From: a virus | Length of the DNA stretch: 25,443 nt | Virus record (IMG/VR): IMGVR_UViG_3300034170_000010 | Location: 1 to 25,443 of that record | Reading direction: 5' to 3' (one strand) | In this document: positions 1 to 7,391 of the stretch, piece by piece | Position numbering within the stretch: position 1 is the stretch's first letter | How the letters are laid out: every line of letters starts with the position of its first letter | The notes under the pieces: model-generated | What the model was told of the DNA's origin: nothing | The model's database searches: none | Seen by the model: the letters and a program-made list of their open reading frames with translations, nothing else | Position numbers and translations under genes: made by a program

Positions 1-1
1 G

Positions 2-157
2 ATTGCCGAGTGTCTGGCTGATGGCCGCATCAACTTGCCGCAAGCAGGCGAGCTGACTCTGGACTGCGAGACAGCGATTGCCGCACTGGGCACTCTGGAT
101 AGCACGACGGATTATGTTCGCCACGTACTGACCGAGCGAGCAGTGGGCGCACTGTGA
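2..157 (+). CDS. 3' end of an unrecognised phage gene (partial)
   Basis: An open frame enters from the left edge and encodes about 51 residues, ending with ...HVLTERAVGAL and TGA at 155-157. The true start lies upstream of the window. The GTG of the next frame overlaps the stop (GTGA at 154-157), the usual arrangement of co-translated genes in this genome. The fragment is acidic and soluble-looking, with no motif that I recognise. Its position just before ligase and RNA polymerase suggests the tail of the middle or DNA-metabolism gene block. No function can be assigned. Confidence 0.6.
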   Translation: MAECLADGRINLPQAGELTLDCETAIAALGTLDSTTDYVRHVLTERAVGAL

Positions 158-453
158 ACCTGCTGGATGTTTCGGTGAATCTGGAACTCGCTGCGAACGT
201 CCGCACCATCCGCACGACTGTCTATGTAGGCGGTCGGGCGGTGGCAATGGCGGCTAACGTAGTTTCCGAGGAGCAGGCAGCCGACCTGTTTACCCGCGAC
301 CTGATGGTCAGCGCACAACTGGGCGAAGTCGCCCGGTTCATTGCAAAGAACGGAGTACCAAACGATGTATCAGTTACCGCAACGCCGGACGTTGGTGCAC
401 AAGGCAATCGAACCTCGGAAGCTCTCGGCCAAGATCCAGCGCGTACTGCGTGA
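154..453 (+). CDS. Hypothetical protein, 99 aa
   Basis: This is a GTG-initiated frame, MNLLDVSVNLELAANVRTIR..., whose start overlaps the previous gene's TGA by GTGA, suggesting translational coupling. It continues 89 bases into the ligase gene in another frame. The first two thirds look like a real small protein (mixed beta/alpha, alanine and valine rich). The last 30 residues (TPDVGAQGNRTSEALGQDPA...) look like low-complexity read-out of the ligase start. I recognise no family. The ligase ribosome-binding site (GGAG near 352) lies inside it. The long overlap is odd for this genome, where overlaps are mostly 1-4 bases, so either the gene is real with a non-conserved tail or its 3' end has been extended by a lost stop. 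Confidence 0.5.
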   Translation: MNLLDVSVNLELAANVRTIRTTVYVGGRAVAMAANVVSEEQAADLFTRDLMVSAQLGEVARFIAKNGVPNDVSVTATPDVGAQGNRTSEALGQDPARTA

Positions 454-1342
454 TCGTGCTGACGACATCTTCGAAATCAAATACGACGGGTGCCACTGCA
501 TCCTAGTGAAGAAGGACGGTAAAGCTTATGCGTTCTCTCGCCAAGGTGAGCCGGTGCTGGCTGCTATGGACCACGTTATCGCTGAGCTTGAAGCAATCAG
601 CGAAGACAACTTCGTCCTATTTGCCGAAGCTTGGCACGAATACCTCGATCACTCCATCATCAATGGCACGTTCCGCCGGTCATACGTGGCTGCGGGATCG
701 GAGCTACTGGAAGCCGTCGTCTTTGACTACGTGCCGCTTGCGGACTTCGAAGCGGGCGTTTGCCCGGTGCGGTACAAGACAAGGCGTGATCGTTGTTTCG
801 AGATCGTGCATGCTATCCAGCGCCGTATCTTTCCCAGTGGTACTGAGTCTAGCAGCCCTGTCCGTCTCGCATATGCGAGCTACTGCACAGAGCATGGACA
901 GGAACTCGTGGATGACTCTCGCAAGCGCTTTGGTGCGGTGTTCGCCATCGACGGATTCATGCGCAAGGATCGAAACGGTACTTGGAAAGCTGGCAGCGGC
1001 GCGTGCGGCACGGTCGTAAAGATCAAGGATCACATGAGCATCGACGTTAAGCTGCTGCGCTTCAACGAAGGGCACGGTAAGTTCGCTGGCATGGTAGGTT
1101 CCCTGACCGTGTTGTGGGGCGAGCAAGAGCTGACCGTTGGCGGTGGCTGCATGACTGATGACGAGCGCCGGGAGCAGTGGGTGGAGTACCAACGCTGGCT
1201 GTTGTCTCCGAGTCTCGCTGTACCTGCCGGGCTGTGGATCGGCAAGATCGTTGAAGTACACGGGCTGGCTGTTAGTCAGCATGGCATGATCCGCGAACCT
1301 CGCTTCATTCGATTGCGGGAAGACAAGACAGAGGGCGAGTGA
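365..1342 (+). CDS. ATP-dependent DNA ligase
   Basis: The 325-aa product seals nicks using ATP through a ligase-AMP intermediate and should join fragments during phage replication or recombination. The nucleotidyltransferase motif I is visible as EIKYDGC, with the adenylated lysine at about K39. A motif III-like segment LFAEAWHEYL, a motif IV-like DGFMRKDRNGTW and motif V VVKIKDH...DVKLLRF follow in the right order, then a C-terminal OB-fold-sized region. T7 ligase is 359 aa with Lys34, so size and motif I position fit. I chose ATG 365 because GGAG precedes it at good spacing; an in-frame TTG at 341 has no clear ribosome-binding site. It ends in TGA overlapping the ATG of a tiny frame (1342). 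Lying directly before the RNA polymerase is noteworthy, because in T7 the ligase is an early gene far from the head genes. Confidence 0.9.
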   Translation: MYQLPQRRTLVHKAIEPRKLSAKIQRVLRDRADDIFEIKYDGCHCILVKKDGKAYAFSRQGEPVLAAMDHVIAELEAISEDNFVLFAEAWHEYLDHSIINGTFRRSYVAAGSELLEAVVFDYVPLADFEAGVCPVRYKTRRDRCFEIVHAIQRRIFPSGTESSSPVRLAYASYCTEHGQELVDDSRKRFGAVFAIDGFMRKDRNGTWKAGSGACGTVVKIKDHMSIDVKLLRFNEGHGKFAGMVGSLTVLWGEQELTVGGGCMTDDERREQWVEYQRWLLSPSLAVPAGLWIGKIVEVHGLAVSQHGMIREPRFIRLREDKTEGE

Positions 1343-1413
1343 TGACACAGTGGCGAGACGAGCCGTGCGATGAAGAACACGACGAGCGAGACGCTTGGGA
1401 CTTCCGTAAATAG
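1342..1413 (+). CDS. Very short acidic peptide gene, 23 aa
   Basis: ATG at 1342 overlaps the ligase TGA (TGATGA), and the frame runs MTQWRDEPCDEEHDERDAWDFRK to TAG at 1411-1413. It fills the gap between ligase and RNA polymerase almost exactly, and its end carries the AGAGG ribosome-binding site of the polymerase. The peptide is strongly acidic (ten Asp/Glu of 23) and has no recognised family. It may be a real micro-peptide or only a leader that couples polymerase translation to ligase. Evidence is limited to start-stop overlap and tight packing. Confidence 0.4.
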   Translation: MTQWRDEPCDEEHDERDAWDFRK

Positions 1414-1421
1414 AGGTAGTG

Positions 1422-3827
1422 ATGGTCACGCAAGCAGAGCTTGAGCAGCAAATGGTGGACGGTGGCCGGGCCAAGGTGCTCGGTTCCTTCAAACGAAACG
1501 AGGAGGCAGGTGCAGCACACAACAACCCTTACGCCTCAGCGGTCTACCGTAGGTTTGTTCAGCCGCTTGCGGACTTGATTAAAGCCTACTGTGCGGAGCA
1601 GAAGCGTGGCGTCAGGGCTGCAAGTAAGGCCCTGATGCGGCCACATGATCCAATGGTACTGGCCTTTCTGACTGTCCGCATGCTGATGGACACGACGCTA
1701 CAGGCTAAGAACAATGCGCCGACCGCAGTAGCCCGGCTACTCGGGCAGTCGATCTACGGGGAAGCGCTACTTGAGAAATTCGAGAACGTGGACCCGGCCC
1801 TATACTTCACGCTGGTCAAGGACTTTGAGCGGCGCATGACAAAGAGCGAACGCCATCGGTTGACGGTGTTCAAAATGCAGGCCGAGAAGGCTGGCATAGA
1901 TCTGCCTGTGTGGACGCCTGAGGACAAGTTGGCCGTAGGCACCATACTGATATACCTCGCACAAGATGCGGGCCTGATCGAGATCTCACGGCGCACAGAG
2001 GGCAAGCGCGACGTGCGTGAGTACCGGCTGACCGAGGATGTCGCCGGGATGCTGAACCAGATCAAGGGATTCGTGGCCGGGATTCAGCCAATGTCGCTGC
2101 CGTGTGTGGCCCCGCCGCTGGATTGGACGGACGCTAATACCGGCGGCTATCATACGGACGTTATGCGGCGTGTGGCCCCTTGCTGCATCCGTGGCAGGCC
2201 GCGAGTCGAGGACCTGACCGATGTACCGGCGATCCCGTTGCGTGCCCTGAACGTGCTACAGAGCCGGTCGTGGCGCATCAACGGTGACGTGCTGGCAGCG
2301 GTCGATGCAGTCGGCTCACGTTTCGATGTGGGCGAGGTGCTGGCACAGGCTGAGCTGCCGAAGCCGCAGGCGCCTGACTGGCTCACCGAGGATCTGACGA
2401 AGGAGCAGATGCACGGCGGGCAGTTGGCCGAGTTCGCGGCATGGAAGGTGGAAATGCGCGAGTGGTACACCGAGAGCAAGGAGCGCGGTGTGCAGTGGGG
2501 TCGGTACTATGAGGCTCTGCGAGTAGCAAGACAGTTCCGAGACGTTCCGTTCTGGTTCGTCTACCAGTATGACTACCGAGGTAGGGCATATGCGAACACA
2601 CGGGGCGTTAGCCCGCAAGGTTCAGACCTCCAGAAAGCGCTGCTCCGCTCTGCTGATGGAGTCCCAATCACAACCGCCGCCGCCAAGTTCTGGTTCTACA
2701 CAGCCGGAGCTAACAGGTTCGGCTTTGATAAAGCACCTCTTGAGGAACGCTACCAATGGACAGTAGACCGCCGAGCGCTGATCTGCAATATCGCTATGGC
2801 CCCACTGGAGAACCGCCAGTGGACAGAAGCAGACAACCCCTTCCAGTTTCTGGCGTGGTGTTTCGAGTTCGCATCGTTGGAAGCAATGCCGGAGAGCTTT
2901 CGTTCGCACTTGGCGCTGGGTCAAGACGGGAGTTGCAACGGGTTGCAGCACTTTTCAGCCATGCTACGGGACAGTGTGGGTGGACGAGCGACCAATTTAG
3001 TGCCTTCGCTTACGCAGCAGGACATCTACCGTCTTGTCGCCGAGGAGACGTCGAGAATTTTATCAGCGTTGACGGTGGTGGATACAGCCCCTTTTGCCCG
3101 CCGATGGCAGGCACACAGTCTGAGCCGCGACCTCGTGAAGCGATCCGTTATGACTTTGCCATACGGATCGACGAGGTTCAGTTGCTCTGACTTCATCTAC
3201 AGCGAGTATGTAGCCAAGCACAAAGCCCCGGAGTTCGACAAGTCGGAGTACAGGGCGGCGGCAAGGTGGCTGAGCGTGCCTGTGTGGGACGCAATCGGGA
3301 ATGTGGTGGTCAAGGCAAGGGAGGCCATGCAGTGGCTACAGGACGCATCTGACGAGCTTATCGAGGCCGGGATCGACGAGATCAATTGGCGGTCGCCAAG
3401 CGGATTCATGGTGCGCCAGCGCTACGGAAAGCTGGACTTCATCAAGGTCGAGACGCGGTTGGCGGGCGGGGTGAGAATCCGGCCCACAATCCGCATGGAG
3501 GTCGAGGAGCCGTGCAAGCGGCGGCACCGGAACGGGATCGCTCCCAACTTCATTCACTCGTGTGATGCGGCGCACATGCACTTCCTGATCTGTGCCGCCG
3601 ATGACGCGGGGCTGGGACATCTGGCATTCATCCATGATGACTACGGCACCACGGCAGAGGGCACTGAGACGCTCCACAGGCTCATCAGGGAGACGTTCGT
3701 CACGATGTACGAGCAAGGATGCCCGTTGACCATCTTCCGCGACCTGTACGGCATCACAGCCCCGATTCCCGAGTACGGCGATTTGGATATCCGAGAGGTG
3801 ATAAACTCGGTGTATTTCTTTGCCTGA
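1422..3827 (+). CDS. T7-type single-subunit DNA-directed RNA polymerase
   Basis: This 801-aa enzyme transcribes the phage genes from phage-specific promoters without host factors. Landmarks follow the T7 enzyme (883 aa) in order: DYRGRAYANTRGVSPQGSD (about 384-402); the catalytic DGSCNGLQHFSAMLRD with Asp502 matching T7 Asp537; the O-helix RDLVKRSVMTLPYGS with Lys573 and Tyr581 matching Lys631 and Tyr639; a specificity-loop region around 656-680; the second catalytic motif AFIHDDYGT with Asp739 matching T7 Asp812; and an aromatic C-terminus ...VYFFA resembling the T7 FAFA foot. It is shorter than T7 RNAP, mainly in the N-terminal domain. ATG 1422 is preceded by AGAGG at 5 bases; GTG 1419 is too close to it. 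A candidate target promoter begins immediately after its stop codon. RNAP placed just before head genes resembles phiKMV-type genomes. Confidence 0.97.
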   Translation: MVTQAELEQQMVDGGRAKVLGSFKRNEEAGAAHNNPYASAVYRRFVQPLADLIKAYCAEQKRGVRAASKALMRPHDPMVLAFLTVRMLMDTTLQAKNNAPTAVARLLGQSIYGEALLEKFENVDPALYFTLVKDFERRMTKSERHRLTVFKMQAEKAGIDLPVWTPEDKLAVGTILIYLAQDAGLIEISRRTEGKRDVREYRLTEDVAGMLNQIKGFVAGIQPMSLPCVAPPLDWTDANTGGYHTDVMRRVAPCCIRGRPRVEDLTDVPAIPLRALNVLQSRSWRINGDVLAAVDAVGSRFDVGEVLAQAELPKPQAPDWLTEDLTKEQMHGGQLAEFAAWKVEMREWYTESKERGVQWGRYYEALRVARQFRDVPFWFVYQYDYRGRAYANTRGVSPQGSDLQKALLRSADGVPITTAAAKFWFYTAGANRFGFDKAPLEERYQWTVDRRALICNIAMAPLENRQWTEADNPFQFLAWCFEFASLEAMPESFRSHLALGQDGSCNGLQHFSAMLRDSVGGRATNLVPSLTQQDIYRLVAEETSRILSALTVVDTAPFARRWQAHSLSRDLVKRSVMTLPYGSTRFSCSDFIYSEYVAKHKAPEFDKSEYRAAARWLSVPVWDAIGNVVVKAREAMQWLQDASDELIEAGIDEINWRSPSGFMVRQRYGKLDFIKVETRLAGGVRIRPTIRMEVEEPCKRRHRNGIAPNFIHSCDAAHMHFLICAADDAGLGHLAFIHDDYGTTAEGTETLHRLIRETFVTMYEQGCPLTIFRDLYGITAPIPEYGDLDIREVINSVYFFA

Positions 3828-3852
3828 AATCAATTGGGCACCTATAGACTAC
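3828..3852 (+). promoter_or_regulatory. Putative phage RNAP promoter, copy 1
   Basis: The motif AATTGGGCACCTATAGACT, preceded by AATC and followed by AC, starts right after the RNA polymerase stop. The TATAG core with G as +1 (3847) and a GGG block at about -11 to -9 fit the layout of T7/SP6/K11-type promoters. Three other intact copies occur, all in gaps before late genes or at the right end. Repetition, position and core support the call; recognition by this polymerase is inferred. Confidence 0.85.
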
Positions 3853-3867
3853 AGAGGAATAATTACT

Positions 3868-4107
3868 ATGTTTAAATCTATTTATTACTTCTTATACTCT
3901 TTCTTCTTTGTAAGAAAAGAAGTTATCTATACTACCCAGATTGAGGTAGTTAAGGTGGAGGTACTAAGTCAGAATGCTTACAACCGACTGGTCAAGCAAT
4001 TGGAACCTCCAGTTGTCTCGGCCAGCGACACGGCACACACGACCGGGTACAAGCTCGGTATCCAGCGCTCTCTGACCTTGATTCAGAAAGACTTCACGCA
4101 CGGTTGA
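3868..4107 (+). CDS. Small AT-rich hypothetical protein, 79 aa, N-terminal hydrophobic segment
   Basis: Start ATG 3868 follows AGAGGAAT at good spacing, 21 bases after the putative transcription start of promoter copy 1. An upstream in-frame ATG at 3820 lies inside the polymerase gene and would translate the promoter, so I rejected it. The product begins MFKSIYYFLYSFFFVRKEV, an aromatic-rich hydrophobic stretch (residues 4-15) followed by basic residues and a polar C-terminal half. It may be membrane-associated, but the segment is short for a full transmembrane helix. The first 100 bases are clearly AT-rich compared with neighbours. Promoter repeats flank it on both sides. It should be strongly transcribed. 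Function unknown. Confidence 0.75.
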   Translation: MFKSIYYFLYSFFFVRKEVIYTTQIEVVKVEVLSQNAYNRLVKQLEPPVVSASDTAHTTGYKLGIQRSLTLIQKDFTHG

Positions 4108-4129
4108 ATCAATTGGGCACCTATAACTA
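4107..4129 (+). promoter_or_regulatory. Variant copy of the phage promoter motif lacking the +1 G
   Basis: AATCAATTGGGCACCTATA is identical to the other copies through -1, but the following base is deleted: the sequence reads ...CTATAACTAGGAG instead of ...CTATAGACTAC. The first A of the motif is the last base of the preceding gene's TGA. It overlaps the AGGAG ribosome-binding site of the next gene. It could be a weaker promoter starting with A, or a decayed one. Confidence 0.55.
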
Positions 4130-4139
4130 GGAGAACATT

Positions 4140-4625
4140 ATGTGGGCGGTTAGCTGGATCAATGGCGAATTGGAACCATGCCTGTGGAAAGACCACCAGC
4201 AGCGGATTCTGATCGTCGGGGAGCTGGAACACCTCAAGGAGAAGTATGAGGAAGCCACCGGTTGGGAGTGCGTCGATCCTCTGACCTACTTCCAAGAGAT
4301 CGAGCACGGCTCCCTGTTCGTCTTCGTGGATCATAAGGTACTGTGCCTGAACGAGGTCCGCCCCGGATTCAGCAAGGAGAGAATCCTAGCTGAGGAATTC
4401 GTCGGGCAAGGGATCGACACAGAGACAGTGGTTGCGGTCTGCCGAAAGGTGTGCGCCACCATCGGCCTCAAGCGATTCGTTGTCGGCACCCGAGCACCCG
4501 CCAATGGGCGGATAGCCGGACTGGCCAAGATGTATCAGCGTCAGGGCCTATCCGTATCGACAATCGAACTGATGGGAGAAGTACATGAGCAGCAAAAAGA
4601 TCCGCAAGGTGGTGGCCAAGTTTGA
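4140..4625 (+). CDS. Hypothetical protein, 161 aa (weak GNAT-like appearance)
   Basis: ATG 4140 is preceded by AGGAG at 6 bases. The product (MWAVSWINGELEPCLWKDH...) is a soluble alpha/beta protein. Residues of about 60-110 form a beta-rich stretch (GSLFVFVDHKVLCLNEV), then helices and a C-terminal block KRFVVGTRAPANGRIAGLAKMYQRQGLSV. This pattern of strand, helix, then late strand and helix recalls small GNAT-like phage proteins such as T7 gp13, but I see no clear acetyl-CoA loop, so the resemblance is weak. The C-terminal tail overlaps the next gene by 41 bases. Its place before the gp7.3-like gene suggests a virion or assembly role. Confidence 0.75.
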   Translation: MWAVSWINGELEPCLWKDHQQRILIVGELEHLKEKYEEATGWECVDPLTYFQEIEHGSLFVFVDHKVLCLNEVRPGFSKERILAEEFVGQGIDTETVVAVCRKVCATIGLKRFVVGTRAPANGRIAGLAKMYQRQGLSVSTIELMGEVHEQQKDPQGGGQV

Positions 4626-5007
4626 CCTTGGGCATCAGGTAGGCAAGAAGCTTGGCCTGCCCGATCCGTCCGGCGATCTGTTCTATGGCAGCGATAAGGC
4701 ACTGAGCCCCGCTGAGCAGGCGCAGAAGAACGCACTGGACATGGCCAAGCAGCAGGCACAACAGGCAGAGCAGGCAGCAGCGGCACAGTTGGCAGCCAGT
4801 AACGAGGTTGCACAGCAGTCAGCGCAGCAGGTCCAGCTCAATCAAGACCGCGAGGTTGCAACCGCTCAGGCGGTAGAGGCTGGCAAGGTATCCACCGAGC
4901 GCCCGACGGTGCAGTTGGAGTCTGACATTCAGCCAGTCACCACTGCCCGCAAGAAGTTCCGTGGCTCCGGCACTAGCACCAAGACAGCAGCGAGTGTGCG
5001 TGTATGA
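4585..5007 (+). CDS. T7 gp7.3-like virion/tail assembly protein
   Basis: This 140-aa protein starts MSSKKIRKVVAKFDLG and ends ARKKFRGSGTSTKTAASVRV. T7 gp7.3 has the same architecture: a basic N-terminus rich in KK/VVK, a Gln/Ala-rich middle and a basic, Ser/Gly-rich C-terminus, and it too lies just before the portal gene. Residues of about 50-95 are strongly Gln/Ala rich and probably helical (QAQQAEQAAAAQLAAS). In T7, gp7.3 is a small virion protein needed for tail assembly or adsorption. ATG 4585 has GGAG upstream and sits inside the preceding gene. Its TGA overlaps the ATG of the portal (ATGA at 5004-5007). The family link rests on composition, ends and synteny rather than long identity. 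Confidence 0.75.
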   Translation: MSSKKIRKVVAKFDLGHQVGKKLGLPDPSGDLFYGSDKALSPAEQAQKNALDMAKQQAQQAEQAAAAQLAASNEVAQQSAQQVQLNQDREVATAQAVEAGKVSTERPTVQLESDIQPVTTARKKFRGSGTSTKTAASVRV

Positions 5008-6554
5008 TGGATGCAGATAAAGTCTGCGGCAAGTCCATCTGGGATAGCATGACAATGGACCGAGAGACGATGATGTCTCGCAAGGAACGGTTGTCAGAAG
5101 TAACGATCCCGAGCACTCTGCCGGACAAGAACTATCAAGTGAAGAACGAGTCGCTAACTCATGGCGCGACATCGTTGGGTGCCCAAGGCGCGATCAACAT
5201 CGTGAACAAGCTGATGCTGGCTATGTTCGCACCGGGCGTGAGCTTCATGCGCTTGGAACTGGCCGCTGCCGAGAAAGCCCGCTTCATCGAGCAACTGCAA
5301 TTGAAAGACGACAGCCTGCTGACAGACGTTCTGGCAGAAGGCGAGCGTGAGGCACTGCGGGTACTGGAGCAATCCGGTTCCCGGCCTGCGCTGTACGAGG
5401 GCTTATCGGCTTTGGTATGTGTCGGCGATGTGCTGATGGACCTCAGTGACAAAGACATCATCAGCTTTATTAGCCTGCGAGATTATGCCGTGGAGCGTAA
5501 TCGAAAGGGCCAAGTCCTGCGACTTGTGTTCCGCGAAATCACTCGGGTCCAAGACCTTGAGGATGAAGCGGAGAAGGAGTACCGCCGTGCGGTGCCTACC
5601 TGCAAGCCGCGTGATAAGGTCACGGTCTATACGACTGTCAGGTTTACTCGTGGCATGTACCGTTCTACAATCTATGTCGAAGACGTTGAACTGTCTGCGC
5701 GACATAGCGGCAAGTGGAAGACTGAGAACATGCCTTACCGGGCATTGACTTGGCGCTTGCCACTGGGTCAGGACTACGGCGTAAGTTTGGCTGAGGACTA
5801 CAGCAATGACCTCGGTACTCACGACATCGTGTCTGACTCGATGGCGGATGGTGCGGTACTTGCGTCGCAGTTCCGATGGGCATGCAACCCCGGTGGGCTT
5901 ACGCAGCCGGAGGATGTGACCAACGGTAAGAACGGCGACGTGATCCCGGCTGACCCGAAAGACCTGTCATTGGTATTCGCTAACATGGGCAACCAGTTGG
6001 CCACTATCATGCAGATCGAAGAGGTCTATGCCCGGCGCATTGGTCGTGGCTTCTTGATGAACAGCGCCGTAACCCGTGACAGCGAGCGAACTACCGCTGA
6101 GGAAGTGCGCATTCAGGCTATGGAACTTGAGCAGTCGCTCGGCGGTGTCTATTCCAGACTCGCTATCGACATGCAGGCACCTATCGCCAGATGGCAACTC
6201 CGCGCTGCGAACATCAACATCCGTGGCACCAAGATCCAGCCTACTATCATCACCGGTCTGGATGCACTGAGCCGTTCGGCTGAGCTGCAACGACTGATGG
6301 GCTTCATCGGCGACGTGGCAACACTGGCCGGTATCCCGGAAGAGACGCGGGAAATGATTAACGAGGAGCCGATTATCTCGGACATGGCAGCAGGCCGAGG
6401 CGTCAACCGCACCAAGTACGTTGCAACCGCTGACGTTGTGAACCAACGACGGCAGCAGCGAGAACAGGCTGCGGCAAACCAACAAGCAGTGCAGGCCGGT
6501 GTTGAGGCCGGGGCACAGCAACAAGTCAATCAAGCACAAGGGGCAGCACAATGA
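5004..6554 (+). CDS. Portal (head-tail connector) protein
   Basis: This 516-aa protein should form the dodecameric ring at the packaging vertex through which the terminase pumps DNA and to which the tail joins (T7 gp8 is 536 aa). It contains the podovirus connector hallmark near the N-terminus, SLTHGATSLGAQGAINIVNKLMLAMFAPGVSFMRL, followed by the alpha/beta wing and stem regions. The C-terminus (about 481-516) is Gln/Ala rich, as in relatives. The start is ATGATG at 5004/5007, overlapping the previous stop with no strong ribosome-binding site, so translation is probably coupled. Its TGA overlaps the scaffold ATG (6551). Position between the gp7.3-like gene and scaffold matches T7 and phiKMV. 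Confidence 0.95.
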   Translation: MMDADKVCGKSIWDSMTMDRETMMSRKERLSEVTIPSTLPDKNYQVKNESLTHGATSLGAQGAINIVNKLMLAMFAPGVSFMRLELAAAEKARFIEQLQLKDDSLLTDVLAEGEREALRVLEQSGSRPALYEGLSALVCVGDVLMDLSDKDIISFISLRDYAVERNRKGQVLRLVFREITRVQDLEDEAEKEYRRAVPTCKPRDKVTVYTTVRFTRGMYRSTIYVEDVELSARHSGKWKTENMPYRALTWRLPLGQDYGVSLAEDYSNDLGTHDIVSDSMADGAVLASQFRWACNPGGLTQPEDVTNGKNGDVIPADPKDLSLVFANMGNQLATIMQIEEVYARRIGRGFLMNSAVTRDSERTTAEEVRIQAMELEQSLGGVYSRLAIDMQAPIARWQLRAANINIRGTKIQPTIITGLDALSRSAELQRLMGFIGDVATLAGIPEETREMINEEPIISDMAAGRGVNRTKYVATADVVNQRRQQREQAAANQQAVQAGVEAGAQQQVNQAQGAAQ

Positions 6555-7357
6555 AGCGTTTCGGTATCGTAGGTATGGGTCTGTTCGGCATGATGGCAAT
6601 GCGCGGTTACGCCGAGGGCGAGCCAGAAGCAGCCGCTGCGGCAGCCGCTGCCGACGCTGAGGCCATTGCGGCCCCGGCCAAGGCTACCACCAAGCTCGAC
6701 GAGCCAGCGGCCGCTGCGGCGCCCAAGGAGCAGCCGGGCGATGCGGAGATTCTGGACAAGGCGGGCTATGCCCCGGCTGAGGGTGATCCCGGCCTGACCT
6801 ACGCCATGAAGTTCTTGGCGAGCAATGGCTTCAACGCCGACAACCAAGCCGTCGAGGCCGCGTTTGACGGCGACTTCTCGCTGCTCAAGGCAGAGCTGGC
6901 GCAGAAGGGCATTGCAGGCTGGGAGCAGGCTCTGGGGCTGGCTGAGCAGTCGTATGAGCGACACGTCAAGGCCAACGATGCCAAGGCCGAGGAAGTGGGC
7001 AAGACCGTCACCGGCATCGCCGAGAGCATGGGCGTGGACTGGGAACAGGCCGTGGCTCATGTGAGCAAGACGGCGACCCCTGCTGAAAAGACCGCGATCA
7101 ACTCCCTGCTGTCTGACCCGGCAACCGCTCACATCGCCGCACGCTTCATTGGTGGCACCTTCATCGAGTCAGGCGACACGGAAATCGAACCGGCTGCCAA
7201 GGCCGTGGGTGCCGAAGTTAAATCGCATGCTGGCCCTGCTGGCGGCGCTCTGACTCGTGCGCAATACAATGCTGAAATGAGCAAGCTGCGCGACACGCTG
7301 GGCAATGATTACATCAACAGCCCGCAAGCCGCCGCGCTGTTCCGCCGCCGCCAGTAA
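6551..7357 (+). CDS. Capsid assembly (scaffolding) protein
   Basis: This 268-aa protein is the internal scaffold that guides capsid shell assembly and then leaves; it corresponds to T7 gp9. It lies exactly between portal and capsid. It is acidic and alanine rich, with long low-complexity segments (residues 23-62), helical regions in the middle (LAEQSYERHVKANDAKAEE) and a basic C-terminal tail ending LFRRRQ, the usual capsid-binding end of scaffolds. Oddly, the N-terminus MKRFGIVGMGLFGMMAMRGYAEG reads like a signal peptide; internal ATGs at 6584 and 6590 could give shorter forms. AAGGGG lies 7 bases before ATG 6551, which supports the long start. Confidence 0.9.
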   Translation: MKRFGIVGMGLFGMMAMRGYAEGEPEAAAAAAAADAEAIAAPAKATTKLDEPAAAAAPKEQPGDAEILDKAGYAPAEGDPGLTYAMKFLASNGFNADNQAVEAAFDGDFSLLKAELAQKGIAGWEQALGLAEQSYERHVKANDAKAEEVGKTVTGIAESMGVDWEQAVAHVSKTATPAEKTAINSLLSDPATAHIAARFIGGTFIESGDTEIEPAAKAVGAEVKSHAGPAGGALTRAQYNAEMSKLRDTLGNDYINSPQAAALFRRRQ

Positions 7358-7367
7358 TGGCAAACTG

Positions 7368-7391
7368 GGTGCCCAAAATCAATTGGGCACC
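7368..7391. repeat. Perfect inverted repeat overlapping the capsid promoter
   Basis: GGTGCCCAA (7368-7376), a 6-base loop AATCAA and TTGGGCACC (7383-7391) form a perfect 9-bp stem. The right arm is the GGGCACC part of the promoter motif, so this promoter copy alone sits in a palindrome. In transcripts reading in from upstream it would fold into a hairpin; no T-run follows, so it is not a standard intrinsic terminator. Confidence 0.7.

Noticed and set aside
704-1525. Long minus-strand open frame of 273 codons across ligase and RNAP start
   Set aside because: It lies antisense to clearly coding genes, has no ribosome-binding site or recognisable protein, and is explained by codon bias on the other strand.
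3820-3867. Earlier ATG start (3820) for the 79-aa gene
   Set aside because: It lies within the RNAP gene and would translate the promoter motif; ATG 3868 has a proper ribosome-binding site and lies downstream of the putative +1.
4674-4680. ATCTGTT, identical to the T7 concatemer-junction pause signal
   Set aside because: It lies inside the gp7.3-like coding sequence far from any genome end; a 7-base match is expected by chance.
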